A stretch of DNA of 64,000 nucleotides from Leptospirales bacterium (GCA_013297885.1 JAAFIR010000021.1:18447-82446); one strand, 5' to 3'. Shown: positions 1 to 9,327, counted from the stretch's first letter. The notes: generated by a model not told the origin, from the letters alone. Made by a program: numbers and translations.

Positions 1-52
1 GCTTCAGTAATTGCTTTATATGATTTTTTCTTTTTAAGAAAGAAATAATATT

Positions 53-433
53 CTAAAAAATTTCTTCTCTATTCTTCAAATTTTTATAAACCCAAAATAA
101 AAGTATTGGATGAATGATGATTAATCTCAAATATCCAACCCATTCTGGAGTGCAAAGTTTTGCAGTGCAAGAACCAATTTGAATAAAATGAACATGAGCT
201 GGAATAAAACAAATTAACATTAACAAAATGAAATAGGTTGAAAGTTTTCTAGTTTTTAAAAAATAACTTCCAAGACCCAAAAAAATTTCTGCAATGCCTG
301 CCAAAATATTGATTTCAAATTTAAAACCAAAATAATCTGGAATCAATGGATAATAAAATTCTGGCATCACAAAATGTAAAATTCCTGCAAGTGTAAAAAA
401 AACAACTTGAAGAGTGATTGAAATTTTTCTCAT
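53..433 (-). CDS. DoxX-like small membrane protein
   Basis: A protein of about 126 residues with four predicted membrane segments. The N-terminal part has the DoxX-like signature of a helix followed by G-I-L-H-F-V-M-P-E-F-Y. I chose the ATG at 433, whose A-T-G-A overlaps the stop of the upstream methyltransferase gene; an upstream in-frame start at 481 would overlap that gene by 52 bases and add a hydrophilic leader. The overlap implies translational coupling with the methyltransferase. DoxX relatives are poorly characterised inner-membrane proteins, sometimes linked to redox stress, so no substrate is proposed. Confidence 0.75.
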   Translation of the reverse strand: MRKISITLQVVFFTLAGILHFVMPEFYYPLIPDYFGFKFEINILAGIAEIFLGLGSYFLKTRKLSTYFILLMLICFIPAHVHFIQIGSCTAKLCTPEWVGYLRLIIIHPILLFWVYKNLKNREEIF

Positions 434-1275
434 GATTCTTTTTGAAAAAGGAACATATAATAACCTTTGTACTTCACCCAATTTTCTGAGCCTTGCATTT
501 TATATTTGTTCACTTTGTCTAAAATTTTATCTTTAAAAAAATAACTAAGTATGGAATAAATTTTTGGATAACGCCTTAAAACAAATTCATGTACAGCCTC
601 AGCCAAAGGAAAAACTTGTGAATTGATTACTTCTTGGTAAATATCCATTGTGGGTGCAACTTCTTTAGTAATATCAATTTCTTTGATCAATTTAAAATTT
701 GCATTTTTTGCTCTTTCCATAAAATTATCAAGAGGTTGACCAGACTTGCTTATGTATTTGTTATCAATTGGTTTTGTTTTAAAAAAATCTGCTACTAAAA
801 GATAACCACCTTTTTTTAAAACTTTTTTATTTTGTTCCCAACCAGGATCTGGTTTTATGTATTGGCAAGATTCAGACATCAATATTAAATCAAATGATTC
901 TGGTTCAAAATCAGTAATGTTTTCATACATGTCTGTATAAGTTTTAACTTTGTTTTTTGTACGTTCCAAAGTTTTTTCAATCAAATATGGATCTGGTGCA
1001 ATACAAGTTACATCATATTTTTTCAAAACTAATTTTTCAGCCATTCCACCTGTTCCACAACCCACATCTAAAATTTTTTTTACACCTTTTGGAATGAGAC
1101 CTGCTAATTTTTCAGCATAAGCATTTTGAGCTTTGCTTAAATTTTCTAGGTTTGGTTTTTCTTTTCCAGAAAAAAAACCATAATGTAAATGCTCTAAACC
1201 AAATAGTTTATGTCCAAGTTTTAAAGCAATATCGTTGTAATAAGTTTTTTTGTGAGTATAATTTGAATCAGCCAT
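430..1275 (-). CDS. Class I SAM-dependent methyltransferase
   Basis: A 281-residue cytoplasmic protein with the Rossmann-like SAM-binding motif I, L-D-V-G-C-G-T-G-G, at residues 69-77, followed by an acidic strand-2 region and a motif-IV-like S-F-D-L-I-L-M-S-E-S. The N-terminal region (H-K-L-F-G-L-E-H-L-H-Y-G-F-F) resembles small-molecule N- or C-methyltransferases of the sarcosine/sterol type. The C-terminal part (residues 190-281) probably forms the substrate lid. Substrate unknown. It is first in a two-gene operon with the DoxX-like protein and is divergent from the gene at 1659. Confidence 0.8.
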   Translation of the reverse strand: MADSNYTHKKTYYNDIALKLGHKLFGLEHLHYGFFSGKEKPNLENLSKAQNAYAEKLAGLIPKGVKKILDVGCGTGGMAEKLVLKKYDVTCIAPDPYLIEKTLERTKNKVKTYTDMYENITDFEPESFDLILMSESCQYIKPDPGWEQNKKVLKKGGYLLVADFFKTKPIDNKYISKSGQPLDNFMERAKNANFKLIKEIDITKEVAPTMDIYQEVINSQVFPLAEAVHEFVLRRYPKIYSILSYFFKDKILDKVNKYKMQGSENWVKYKGYYMFLFQKES

Positions 1276-1366
1276 ATGAATTTAAGTTTTTCTAAAGCCC
1301 AAAATCCACAAGCAATTTAGATTTGAAAATTGATTTTGAAATGTTCAATCATCTTATCTAATTTTT

Positions 1367-1521
1367 GGGCGAGTCCTTTCATTTGAATTTTTATATTTAA
1401 AAATTTGATTTATTTACAAATGAAAGGTCAGGCTCTTAGCTACTTCTTTCATAAAAAATATTTTGGTTCAAGTTTCAATATTCAGCCAAGTCTATGAAAG
1501 AAACGCTTCGATCCTTCTCGC
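1367..1521 (+). repeat. Composite hairpin repeat, copy A
   Basis: It starts with GGGCGAG. Stem 1 is an 11-bp perfect inverted repeat (1375-1385 with 1417-1427, CCTTTCATTTG/CAAATGAAAGG). The conserved TCAGGCTCTTAGCTAC follows. Stem 2 is a 10-bp perfect pair (1444-1453 with 1493-1502), and the copy ends in CGCTTCGATCCTTCTCGC. It belongs to a nine-copy family in this window. It lies between two divergent genes, so here it is not simply a terminator. Confidence 0.8.
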
Positions 1522-1658
1522 ATGAATTTGAGCTGTAGAATCAAAATTTTTTTAAATTCTGATTCAATTCTGGAATCGATTTTGAAAATTATCTTAGCAC
1601 TTGAAATCTCTTGACGTAGAGGGTTTGTTTAAAATTATTGATTGGTTAGGTAGGTTTT

Positions 1659-1937
1659 ATGAGCGAGAAAGTATATTGTGCAAATTGTTTACACTGTGTT
1701 GTTGTAAGAAATTTTGAAGCAGAACAAGATAAATACATATTAAGAGTAAAATGCTCCAAGAAAAAATGGTCAAAAAGATCAGGTGAAGAGAAATTATACA
1801 AGTATTTTACTGTTGCTAGAAGAATGCAAGCTGATTGTGAGTTTTATGAAGAAATGGGAGAAATTCTTCCTTATATCAAAAACCTAAAGAAAGAACTTCC
1901 AATTAAAGATGAAATTTATTTGCTTAAATCAAATTAA
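1659..1937 (+). CDS. Small Cys-rich protein of unknown function
   Basis: A 92-residue basic protein not recognised as a named family. It opens with C-A-N-C-L-H-C (residues 7-12), followed by Cys 32 and a later cysteine in A-D-C-E-F-Y, which suggests a small zinc- or metal-binding knuckle. The ATG follows a purine-rich AGGTAGG. It is the first gene of the operon continuing with the RnfC-like gene 17 bases downstream, which starts at TTG after GGAG. No signal peptide is seen, so it is probably cytoplasmic. Confidence 0.7.
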   Translation: MSEKVYCANCLHCVVVRNFEAEQDKYILRVKCSKKKWSKRSGEEKLYKYFTVARRMQADCEFYEEMGEILPYIKNLKKELPIKDEIYLLKSN

Positions 1938-1954
1938 TATAACTGGAGAAGTTT

Positions 1955-3064
1955 TTGAAAACGGATAAAGCTTCTCCATTTTACATTCCAACCTTAAGCG
2001 AATTTAAACTTTCAAATAAAATATTCCAAACCCCAATAGCGTTATACGGAGAATATCCAAGAAGAGTATCAATTGGAGATACAATATTTGAAGACGAAAA
2101 TGGAAAAATACTATCTTCTGTAAATGGAATTGCTAGCATAGATTTAACTGACCAAATCAATTTAGTTCAAGATGGAAATTTAAAATTTCAATCAAAAAAA
2201 GAATTATCCCAATTTGGTAAATCTGAATTTTTAAATAAATTAAATAAATATGCTCTGATTTCTTTAGATTTTAAAAATAAAAGCATATTTGAATTGTTTA
2301 AAATTTTTAAACCTGATGGTAAAATTGTTTTTAGTCCATTTACTCGTGAAAATTTTTTTTCTTACAAAGATTTAATTCTTGAAAATTTTAAAGAAGAATT
2401 TGAATTTTTTAAAGTTCATTTAGAAAAACTATTCCCAGATGCTTCCCTATTGGATTTTTTTAATGACAAAACTTTAAACAAAGAATATCCAATTGGAATT
2501 CCTGAATATTTTATCAATAAAAAATTGTTTATAAACGAAACTAAATTCCCTCACGAAAATATTTTATATTTTGGGGGAGAAACAATTTTTCATTTAATTA
2601 GAACTTTATATTATAATATTCCATTCCATGAAAGATTAATTCAGTTTTTATTTATTGAAAAAAAAGGTAAAATTAAAAAAGAATCAAAATGGTTAAAAAA
2701 TGGAACAAAACTTGATTTTACTGAATTCGAAGATGAATTTCCTTTTTTTAGTTTAAATTGTTTTTATAAATCAGATAAAATATTTAATTCAAAAGAAAGT
2801 TTTAATTTAGATATTTATTCAACTTATGGTTTTATTTTTTCTACAAAAAGTTCTGCTGAAAATTTAGAACAAGAATGTTCAGATTGTAATGATTGTAATT
2901 ATTTCTGTCCAACAAATGCAATTCCAAGAAACTTATTATATCGAGAAACTTCAAAATTTTTAGTAAATCAATGTATTGAATGTGGAATTTGCTCTTTAAT
3001 TTGTCCGTCTAAAATTGATCTTCATTCCAAAATCAAAACTGAGAAACAAAAAAATGAAAATTAA
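1955..3064 (+). CDS. RnfC-like protein with two 4Fe-4S motifs, degenerate
   Basis: A 369-residue protein starting at TTG after GGAG. The N-terminus (S-P-F-Y-I-P-T-L-S-E-F-K, then a V-x-I-G-D-T-I segment at about 40-60) resembles the RnfC N-terminal barrel-sandwich domain. The C-terminus carries two ferredoxin motifs: Cys 308, 311, 314, 318 and Cys 340, 343, 346, 350, each ending C-P. The central 51-kDa-like flavin/NADH domain of true RnfC is not recognisable: no G-R-G-G-A-G-F-type glycine motif is seen, and the protein is shorter than typical RnfC. It overlaps the RnfD-like gene. The electron-carrier role is inferred from the clusters; NADH oxidation looks unlikely. Confidence 0.65.
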   Translation: MKTDKASPFYIPTLSEFKLSNKIFQTPIALYGEYPRRVSIGDTIFEDENGKILSSVNGIASIDLTDQINLVQDGNLKFQSKKELSQFGKSEFLNKLNKYALISLDFKNKSIFELFKIFKPDGKIVFSPFTRENFFSYKDLILENFKEEFEFFKVHLEKLFPDASLLDFFNDKTLNKEYPIGIPEYFINKKLFINETKFPHENILYFGGETIFHLIRTLYYNIPFHERLIQFLFIEKKGKIKKESKWLKNGTKLDFTEFEDEFPFFSLNCFYKSDKIFNSKESFNLDIYSTYGFIFSTKSSAENLEQECSDCNDCNYFCPTNAIPRNLLYRETSKFLVNQCIECGICSLICPSKIDLHSKIKTEKQKNEN

Positions 3065-3974
3065 TTCTTTAATACTAACCAATTCAGGTTTTAAAACATA
3101 TTTTGATAATCGTTTTATTCACTTTATTCAATTAGGAATTTTATTAATTATTGGAATTTATTTTTCAGATTTTAAACTTCCAAAAATTCTTACTATAATT
3201 TCTTTTTCCGTTTATTCCATTCTATTCTATTTGATTTATAAATTAAAAATTGGTCAAATTTATTCACTTGGTTTTTTTTATCAAATTTTACTTTTTTTCT
3301 TTTTATTACCAACTCAGTTTTTTAACCCAATTACTTTTTTTTTAACGTTCACTATTTATTTTATTGTACTATTTAAAGAAAATGTTTTTTTATATTTTCC
3401 TTTTCCTGTTTCATTATTTTTAGTTTTATTAAATTTGTTTTTTATTTTTGCTTTTTCAAAACTTGGGGTTTTAGATTTTTTTTATCTCTATAAAGAATCA
3501 GAAGAGTTAAATATGGGTTTAAAGCTTGTTCCAATTTTTTTTCAGAACAATCCAATTGATTTTCAAATTAATCAATTTTCAACTATTGAAAAATCAGGAA
3601 TTTTAATATTTATTTCAGTATTTGTTTTAATATTAAAAAACAAAGATTATTTTTATGAAATTCTAAGCATATTATGTTTTGGAATGATTTTATTTTTATA
3701 TTATAAATCTTTTTTTATTCCACAATTTTTAACATCTATTGGAATTTGGTATATTTTTCATTTTTCACTTGGAAAAAATAATTCGGTGCTTAAAATTTTC
3801 ACTTTTACTTCAATTTTATTTATTTTCTTAGTTCTTTTAACTATTACAACAATAAAATTCAGTTTATTGGAAATTATTGCAATATATTATACAATTTATT
3901 CACTTCAATTTTTGTTAGTCAAAAAATTTCATTTTCAAAAAAACCTATTCCTAAAAATTGAAAATAAATTATGA
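3054..3974 (+). CDS. RnfD-like polytopic membrane protein
   Basis: About 306 residues with eight or more predicted membrane helices and very high Phe/Ile/Leu content. The opening S-G-F-K-T-Y-F-D-N-R-F-I-H-F and the position directly after an RnfC-like gene suggest the RnfD/NqrB family. The flavin-attachment motif (S/T-G-A-T) of RnfD is not visible, and no RnfA, B, E or G genes are present nearby. I chose the ATG at 3054, which overlaps the upstream gene by 11 bases; a start at 3015 would overlap much more. Family assignment is tentative; it could be a lineage-specific membrane protein. Confidence 0.5.
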   Translation: MKINSLILTNSGFKTYFDNRFIHFIQLGILLIIGIYFSDFKLPKILTIISFSVYSILFYLIYKLKIGQIYSLGFFYQILLFFFLLPTQFFNPITFFLTFTIYFIVLFKENVFLYFPFPVSLFLVLLNLFFIFAFSKLGVLDFFYLYKESEELNMGLKLVPIFFQNNPIDFQINQFSTIEKSGILIFISVFVLILKNKDYFYEILSILCFGMILFLYYKSFFIPQFLTSIGIWYIFHFSLGKNNSVLKIFTFTSILFIFLVLLTITTIKFSLLEIIAIYYTIYSLQFLLVKKFHFQKNLFLKIENKL

Positions 3975-4423
3975 ATCATTTAATTGAACTAATTACTCCT
4001 GAAAATGTATTTTATGATTTAAAAGCCAATTCTAAAGAAGATGTGATTTCTCAATTAGTTTCACATGGCATTAAAATTGGAATTATTAATGAAGAAAATA
4101 AAGATGAAATTGAAATTTCTCTTTTAAGTAGAGAAAAATCTATGTCCACTGGAATTGGTTCAGGTGTTGCAATTCCTCATTGTTCAGTTTCATTAGTACA
4201 AGAGTTAAAAGTTGTTATTGGAATTTCAGAATCGGGAATTGAATTTGATGCAATTGATAAACTTCCTGTTTATATTTTTATTTTGTTAATAGTTCCAAAA
4301 AATAAATTCCAAGAACATATTAAAACTCTTGCTTTAATTGCAAAAACTTTGAATTTAAAAGAAGAAAGAGAAAAATTAATTCATTCAAAAAGTTATGAAG
4401 AAATTAAAAAATCTTTTACTTGA
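3971..4423 (+). CDS. ptsN: PTS EIIA-Ntr type protein (PtsN family)
   Basis: A 150-residue cytoplasmic EIIA of the mannitol/fructose/nitrogen family. The phospho-acceptor histidine is His 70 in G-V-A-I-P-H, preceded by the typical R-E-x-x-x-S-T-G-I-G-x-G stretch. In PTS-Ntr systems this protein is phosphorylated by NPr and signals rather than transports. Here it lies inside a membrane-protein operon, overlapping the RnfD-like gene by 4 bases and the first permease gene by 29 bases. No HPr/NPr or EI gene is in the window. The length matches the family norm. Confidence 0.85.
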   Translation: MNHLIELITPENVFYDLKANSKEDVISQLVSHGIKIGIINEENKDEIEISLLSREKSMSTGIGSGVAIPHCSVSLVQELKVVIGISESGIEFDAIDKLPVYIFILLIVPKNKFQEHIKTLALIAKTLNLKEEREKLIHSKSYEEIKKSFT

Positions 4424-5309
4424 TTCTACTTTAATAAAAGAGATTAATATTTTTTTTCTTTTTTTTTTAATTTTATTAACTTTAATAAGTTTTATTTTTT
4501 ATATTCAATCCGAATCCAAAGCTTTTCAATTTGCTGATGGGTCAATTTCTAATGAAGATTTTATAAGTATAAAAATAGAAAAAAATTTTTTTAAAGAATT
4601 TTCAGAACTAGTGATAAAAGTAATCAGTTTTAATTTTGGCAAAACTGAATTTGGAGAAAATGTAATTTCTCATATCTTTCAAAAATTAATTCCTACCTTA
4701 CAAATTTCTATCATAAGCACGATATTTGGTTTTTTTATAGGAGTTATTTCTTCAGTAATATCTATTTATTATTCTAATACTGAAAAGTTTTTTTCATTTT
4801 TGTATAAAGTTATTTTATCTACTCCAATTTTTGTTGTATGTATTTTTCTTTTTTTATTTTTTTTTTATTATTTAGCTATTTTACCACCTGGAGGTTATAA
4901 ACATTTTAATTTAGAATATCTAATTCTACCAAGCATTGCTTTAGGATCTAGAATTGGTTCAAGATTGTATTTTTTTTCTTTGGAAGAATTAAAAAAAGAG
5001 TTAAACTCTGATTTTGTTTTTTTTTTTAGAGCTATGGGTTTTACAAAATTAAAAATTTATTTTTATTATTTACCAAGAAAAATTTTTCCTTTAATTTTTG
5101 TTTTATTAATTTTAGATTTTTGTTCTTTATTATCTGGTTCAATCATAGTTGAAGAGTTTTTTTATTTCCCTGGAATTGGAAAATCGATGTTTTATTCAGC
5201 TAAAACTTTTGATAAAAATTTACTTCAAGGAATTTTAGTTTATACCGGAATTATTTTTTATAGCTTTACAAGAATTGCAAAACATATTCAATCTAGGATT
5301 TATTCTTGA
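4395..5309 (+). CDS. ABC transporter permease, DppB/OppB type
   Basis: A 304-residue inner-membrane permease with six predicted helices and a large extracytoplasmic loop after the first (residues about 40-95), as in DppB/OppB. The cytoplasmic coupling region (D-F-V-F-F-F-R-A-M-G-F-T-K-L-K-I) corresponds to the EAA loop. The C-terminal I-V-E-E-F-F-Y-F-P-G-I-G motif is diagnostic of this permease type. No substrate-binding protein or ATPase gene is adjacent, so the partners must be encoded elsewhere. Peptide or nickel transport is a family inference only. Confidence 0.8.
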   Translation: MKKLKNLLLDSTLIKEINIFFLFFLILLTLISFIFYIQSESKAFQFADGSISNEDFISIKIEKNFFKEFSELVIKVISFNFGKTEFGENVISHIFQKLIPTLQISIISTIFGFFIGVISSVISIYYSNTEKFFSFLYKVILSTPIFVVCIFLFLFFFYYLAILPPGGYKHFNLEYLILPSIALGSRIGSRLYFFSLEELKKELNSDFVFFFRAMGFTKLKIYFYYLPRKIFPLIFVLLILDFCSLLSGSIIVEEFFYFPGIGKSMFYSAKTFDKNLLQGILVYTGIIFYSFTRIAKHIQSRIYS

Positions 5310-6049
5310 AAAAGTATTTTGTAGTCATTTATATTTTATTTCTTTTATTTGGAATAATTTATACAAAACCACAAAAAGATGTAAATTTAGCTAAATCTAA
5401 TTGTAAGATTAGTTTAGAAAACTTATTAGGGTGTAATAAACTTGGAAAAGATATTTTGGCTTTGAATATTTATGGAAGTTTAAATGCGATTTTATTTTCG
5501 ATTCCTGCAAGAATTTTGACTTTGACAATTTTAATGTTTACTATTTTATCTGTTTATACTCTTGGGAATTTTTGTTTAATCATTATGGATTCCATCTCTT
5601 CTGTTTTTTTATCAATCCCTTCATTTTTATTAGGTTTAATTATTTTATTTACTTTTGGAAAATCAATTTTTATATTTTTTGTAGCAATTTTTTTGATGGA
5701 CTGGGCTAACGCTTACCAAACATATATAGCAAAACTAAATGAAGTTAAATCAAGTAATTATGTTAAAGCAAGTTTAATACTCGGCGGAAGTAAATTTTTT
5801 ATCTTCAAAAAACATATTTTATTGGAATTATTGTCTATTAGTAAAATTTTATTTTTAACAGGGATACCATCAGTAATTATGACTTTGTCTATTTTAAGTT
5901 TTTTGGGAATTGATTTTGGAACTGATTATTTTGGAGAGGGTTTAGGAGAACAAATTTCTTTTTCAAAAGATTATTTTTATTCTTCACCATTCTCTTTACT
6001 TTCACCAATTTTAGGAATTTTATTTTTGGTATTGATTTTTAGCTTATGA
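5306..6049 (+). CDS. ABC transporter permease, DppC/OppC type
   Basis: A 247-residue permease, short for DppC (usually 280-300). It starts at TTG, with the first codon overlapping the DppB-type stop. The family signature G-C-N-K-L-G-K-D-I-L-A-L-N-I-Y-G corresponds to the usual G-T-D-x-x-G-R-D-x-x-S-R. The EAA-like loop is S-S-N-Y-V-K-A-S-L-I-L-G-G-S. It forms a heterodimer with the preceding permease by analogy. The cytoplasmic N-terminal extension is minimal and the C-terminus ends soon after the last helix. Confidence 0.78.
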   Translation: MKKYFVVIYILFLLFGIIYTKPQKDVNLAKSNCKISLENLLGCNKLGKDILALNIYGSLNAILFSIPARILTLTILMFTILSVYTLGNFCLIIMDSISSVFLSIPSFLLGLIILFTFGKSIFIFFVAIFLMDWANAYQTYIAKLNEVKSSNYVKASLILGGSKFFIFKKHILLELLSISKILFLTGIPSVIMTLSILSFLGIDFGTDYFGEGLGEQISFSKDYFYSSPFSLLSPILGILFLVLIFSL

Positions 6050-7551
6050 AATTTTTTTTAATTTTACTAATTCCATTCTTTTTGATTTCAAATGATGATT
6101 ATTTTAAATTTGATGAAGAATATTTACCAGAGGAAGTTATTATCGAAAAAGAAAGAAAATTATGCTTTTTCCATTTTAGGAATTTAGAAGAAAATGAAAA
6201 ATTTATTTATTTATCAAAAGGTTTACCAAATGTTTTGCTTTCATCCTTAAATGGTTTTGAGTATATATATGAAGAAGATTTACTAATTAATTCTATTCAA
6301 TATGAATATGGTAATATCAAAAATAAAAGAAAAAATTTGAAAATACAAAATAGAAATTCTTTAAAAACCATCAATGATGATAAAAAAATTCCAATTGAAC
6401 AAAACCCTTTTTATTTAAAATTGAAAATGCAAGTTATTAGCACTGAACAAGCTCCTTATAGAGAAACAATATTGGATTTAGGTAGAACTCATTCTTGTTT
6501 TTATATGATTACGGGTGAGTATAAAGTTTTAAATGAAGAAAGTTTAGAAATTAAAGTAGAACTCACAAATAGAAAAAATCGAGAATTAACAGAATTTAAA
6601 GACAATGCAACTTTGATTCGTTCCTATCAAGAAATAGGAAGTTTATCTTCTCAAATTAAAAGAAAATTATTCACAAAAGAAATGGCTTCAATTGAAGTTA
6701 TTACAAAAGAAATTTCAGATGCGTTAGTTTTTTTAGATACAGTTTATTTAGGAAAAACTCCACTTTCAAAAAATGAACTTCCTTCTGGTAAACACAATCT
6801 TATAATTCAAAAAGATGGTTTTGAAACTTTAGAAAGAAAAATAGAGCTTCAAAAAGAAAAAAAAACCTCTTTTGAATTTGAATTAAAATTAGTTTCAAAA
6901 AAATCTTTTTTGACAATTACTTCAACTCCTACTAATGCAAATGTTTATTATGGTAATACTTATTTAGGGAAAACACCTTTAAAAAAAGTAGAAGTAAGTT
7001 CAGGACAAAATAGACTAAGAGTAGAAAAAAAAGATTATGTCGAAATTTTTAAAGGACTAGAACTTTCAAATGGGGAAGAACAGAAATTTAACTTTAATTT
7101 AGTTGAAGGAAACTCAGAAGAATACCACAAAACAAGACTCAAAGTTTTTGGGGATTATACTTATTTTGATTTTGCAAGTTATTCCTTATATTCTGTGATT
7201 TTATTTTATGTAAATTATAGATATTATGATTATATGGTTGGGGTTCAAAGAGATTCAAAAAGAGAAATTATTCCTACTTTTTTAACTTTAAATACTTTAG
7301 CTACAAATAATTCCAATGAATCAATTACACGTTTTTATTCTTATTATTCAATCTTAGTTAAAAATGAAAAAATTGTGAATGAATTCCAAAATTATAAGCT
7401 GTATTCTATTTATGGAGCAGCAACAATGCTTAGTTTATCAGGATTGTTTTATTATTTAGGAATCAATAATGAAGCATTTGAATTTGCTTATACTCCAGCA
7501 TTTCAAAATCAACAGGCTGAATCTTTTGTGAAATTCAATTATAGATTTTAA
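6046..7551 (+). CDS. Exported protein with two PEGA domains
   Basis: A 501-residue protein with an N-terminal hydrophobic signal (residues 1-16, F-F-L-I-L-L-I-P-F-F-L-I-S). An unrecognised N-terminal domain is followed by two consecutive PEGA domains at about residues 222-285 and 287-352. Each has the pattern V-Y-L-G-K-T-P-L-x-x-x-x-x-x-S-G-x-x-x-L followed by a K-D/G-Y/F strand. A Tyr-rich C-terminal region ends in aromatic residues. PEGA domains are associated with cell-surface and wall-linked proteins. The start ATG overlaps the upstream permease stop. Confidence 0.8.
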   Translation: MKFFLILLIPFFLISNDDYFKFDEEYLPEEVIIEKERKLCFFHFRNLEENEKFIYLSKGLPNVLLSSLNGFEYIYEEDLLINSIQYEYGNIKNKRKNLKIQNRNSLKTINDDKKIPIEQNPFYLKLKMQVISTEQAPYRETILDLGRTHSCFYMITGEYKVLNEESLEIKVELTNRKNRELTEFKDNATLIRSYQEIGSLSSQIKRKLFTKEMASIEVITKEISDALVFLDTVYLGKTPLSKNELPSGKHNLIIQKDGFETLERKIELQKEKKTSFEFELKLVSKKSFLTITSTPTNANVYYGNTYLGKTPLKKVEVSSGQNRLRVEKKDYVEIFKGLELSNGEEQKFNFNLVEGNSEEYHKTRLKVFGDYTYFDFASYSLYSVILFYVNYRYYDYMVGVQRDSKREIIPTFLTLNTLATNNSNESITRFYSYYSILVKNEKIVNEFQNYKLYSIYGAATMLSLSGLFYYLGINNEAFEFAYTPAFQNQQAESFVKFNYRF

Positions 7552-7576
7552 GTTTTTTTTTTCCGATAATTTAAAT

Positions 7577-9301
7577 ATGAGAATCCTATTTTTACTATTT
7601 TTTACAATCAATCTTTTTTCTGAGGAATTTCAAAAAATCACTGAAACTCCAAAACAAATAGAATATTTTTATTTTAAAGATTTATCACATGATATGTATA
7701 CTATTTCAGTTACTTCCACAAAACCAGAAGAGTTTATTGAGGAATTAAATGGTAAAAAAGAAAAAAAAATCAGAATCGAGATTGGGGATATAAAGTCTGA
7801 CGTAGTCAAAGATACTGCTATAAATGATGTTGATAATATGAATATGATAAATTTTACTATAGTTTCTTATTACAAAATTCCTTCTGGAAAAAATTTAGTA
7901 AAATTATATTCAAAAAATCCTGATGGAACAGAAATTTTAGAATCACAAAAAGAATTTGATTTACCTGCAAATAATGAGCTGCAAGGAAAACAGCCATTAA
8001 TTTTAAGTATAACTCCTGAAGGTGGTATTAGAGGTGATACTATCACTGTAAAAGGAAATAATTTTGGAAGAGATATTGATGAAATTAATGTAATTTTTTA
8101 TGATTTATTAAAAAAAGAAAATAGTGATGATACTTATATTGAAATTGCAAATAATAAACCGTTTTTTTTGAGTCCACCAATCGCTGAAGAACAAGATTTA
8201 AAATTTAATATTCCACTAAGGCATGATATTTTAAAAGGAAGTCAATTTAGAAAATCTCTTATGGTAAGAATTTTTGTTTCAGGTCGTCCTTCTAATTATG
8301 TGAAACTTGCTGTACTTCCAACAACTTGGAAATTTGTAGCAGGGTTTGTGGGGCTCTTCGTTGTTATTTTATTAATACTTTTTATTTATTTTATTTTAAG
8401 AAGTCAAATTAAACAAGCTCAAGAAAAGGAAATGGCTGGATTTGATGGAAGAGGTGGAGGAGTTAAAAGACCATCTATTGTTCACTTTATTGAATCTATT
8501 TTAGCAGATAAATCAACTAATACATTTTCACTTTCAAGATTTCAAGCATTTGCTTGGACAGTTACTTCAATTGGAAGTTATATTTATGTTGCACTGAGTC
8601 AGGCAATTCTATTAAGGAATGGAAAAATTCCTGATTTTAATCCATCACTTGTAGTTCTTATGTCAATTTCTTATGGAGGTTTACTTGCTGCAAATGGTTT
8701 GGGATCAAAAAAACCAAAAAATGAAATTAAAGCAAAACCTGCTGAATTGAGTAATTTATTTTGTGAAGGTGGATCAGTTGACTTGTCAAGACTACAGCTT
8801 TTTGGTTTTACTGTTGTGTCTATATTAATATATATATTTAATTTAATTTATGGAAATCCGCTAAGTGGACTTCCTGATATTCCTTCTACTTTGTTAGGGC
8901 TAATGGGTGTTAGCCAGTCAGGGTATTTAGGTGGTAAAGCTATTGGCAAAGAAGTAGCTATTAATACAGTGAGTCCAGATTGGATTCAAGTGAGTCAAGA
9001 TGGTGTAAAAGTTTCAATTCTTGGTTCAGGGTTTACTACTGGTTCAAAAGTTTTATTGACCGGTTTGACACCAGTTGACACAATTTATATTTCTCCCTCT
9101 GAATTACAGTTTATTTTACCTAGAATAGATCATCCTTCTAAATTATTTTTTGAATTGATTCCGCCAAATGCCAGTCCAATTCATTGTGATGCAGGAATTA
9201 CAATAGTTGAAGTTGGACAATCAGGTTATATTGTAAATTTTGTTCCTGATGTTAATATAGCATCAGAGCAAAACCAAACTCAAAGCAATGAAGAAAAATA
9301 A
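7577..9301 (+). CDS. IPT/TIG membrane protein with duplicated TM module
   Basis: A 574-residue protein with a signal peptide (1-16). An IPT/TIG immunoglobulin-like domain at about 139-245 contains I-T-P-E-G-G-I-R-G-D-T-I-T-V-K-G-N-N-F-G. A membrane helix lies at 252-274. Two copies of a membrane hairpin module follow, at about 311-375 and 401-456. Each starts L-S-R-x-Q-x-F-x-x-T-V, contains P-D-x-x-P-S and ends in an L-M-x-x-S-x-x-G motif. A second TIG-like domain occupies about 463-555. It is the last gene of the eight-gene operon. Its paralogue is at 15748-17322. Function unknown; a surface or signalling scaffold is plausible. Confidence 0.75.
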   Translation: MRILFLLFFTINLFSEEFQKITETPKQIEYFYFKDLSHDMYTISVTSTKPEEFIEELNGKKEKKIRIEIGDIKSDVVKDTAINDVDNMNMINFTIVSYYKIPSGKNLVKLYSKNPDGTEILESQKEFDLPANNELQGKQPLILSITPEGGIRGDTITVKGNNFGRDIDEINVIFYDLLKKENSDDTYIEIANNKPFFLSPPIAEEQDLKFNIPLRHDILKGSQFRKSLMVRIFVSGRPSNYVKLAVLPTTWKFVAGFVGLFVVILLILFIYFILRSQIKQAQEKEMAGFDGRGGGVKRPSIVHFIESILADKSTNTFSLSRFQAFAWTVTSIGSYIYVALSQAILLRNGKIPDFNPSLVVLMSISYGGLLAANGLGSKKPKNEIKAKPAELSNLFCEGGSVDLSRLQLFGFTVVSILIYIFNLIYGNPLSGLPDIPSTLLGLMGVSQSGYLGGKAIGKEVAINTVSPDWIQVSQDGVKVSILGSGFTTGSKVLLTGLTPVDTIYISPSELQFILPRIDHPSKLFFELIPPNASPIHCDAGITIVEVGQSGYIVNFVPDVNIASEQNQTQSNEEK

Positions 9302-9327
9302 AAATCTCCAAAACTAGATCTTTTTTT

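Noticed and set aside
1590..1625. CIRCE-like heat-shock operator (TTAGCACTT)
   Set aside because: Only a half-site is present, without the inverted GAGTGCTAA at 9-base spacing, and it is not near a chaperone gene.
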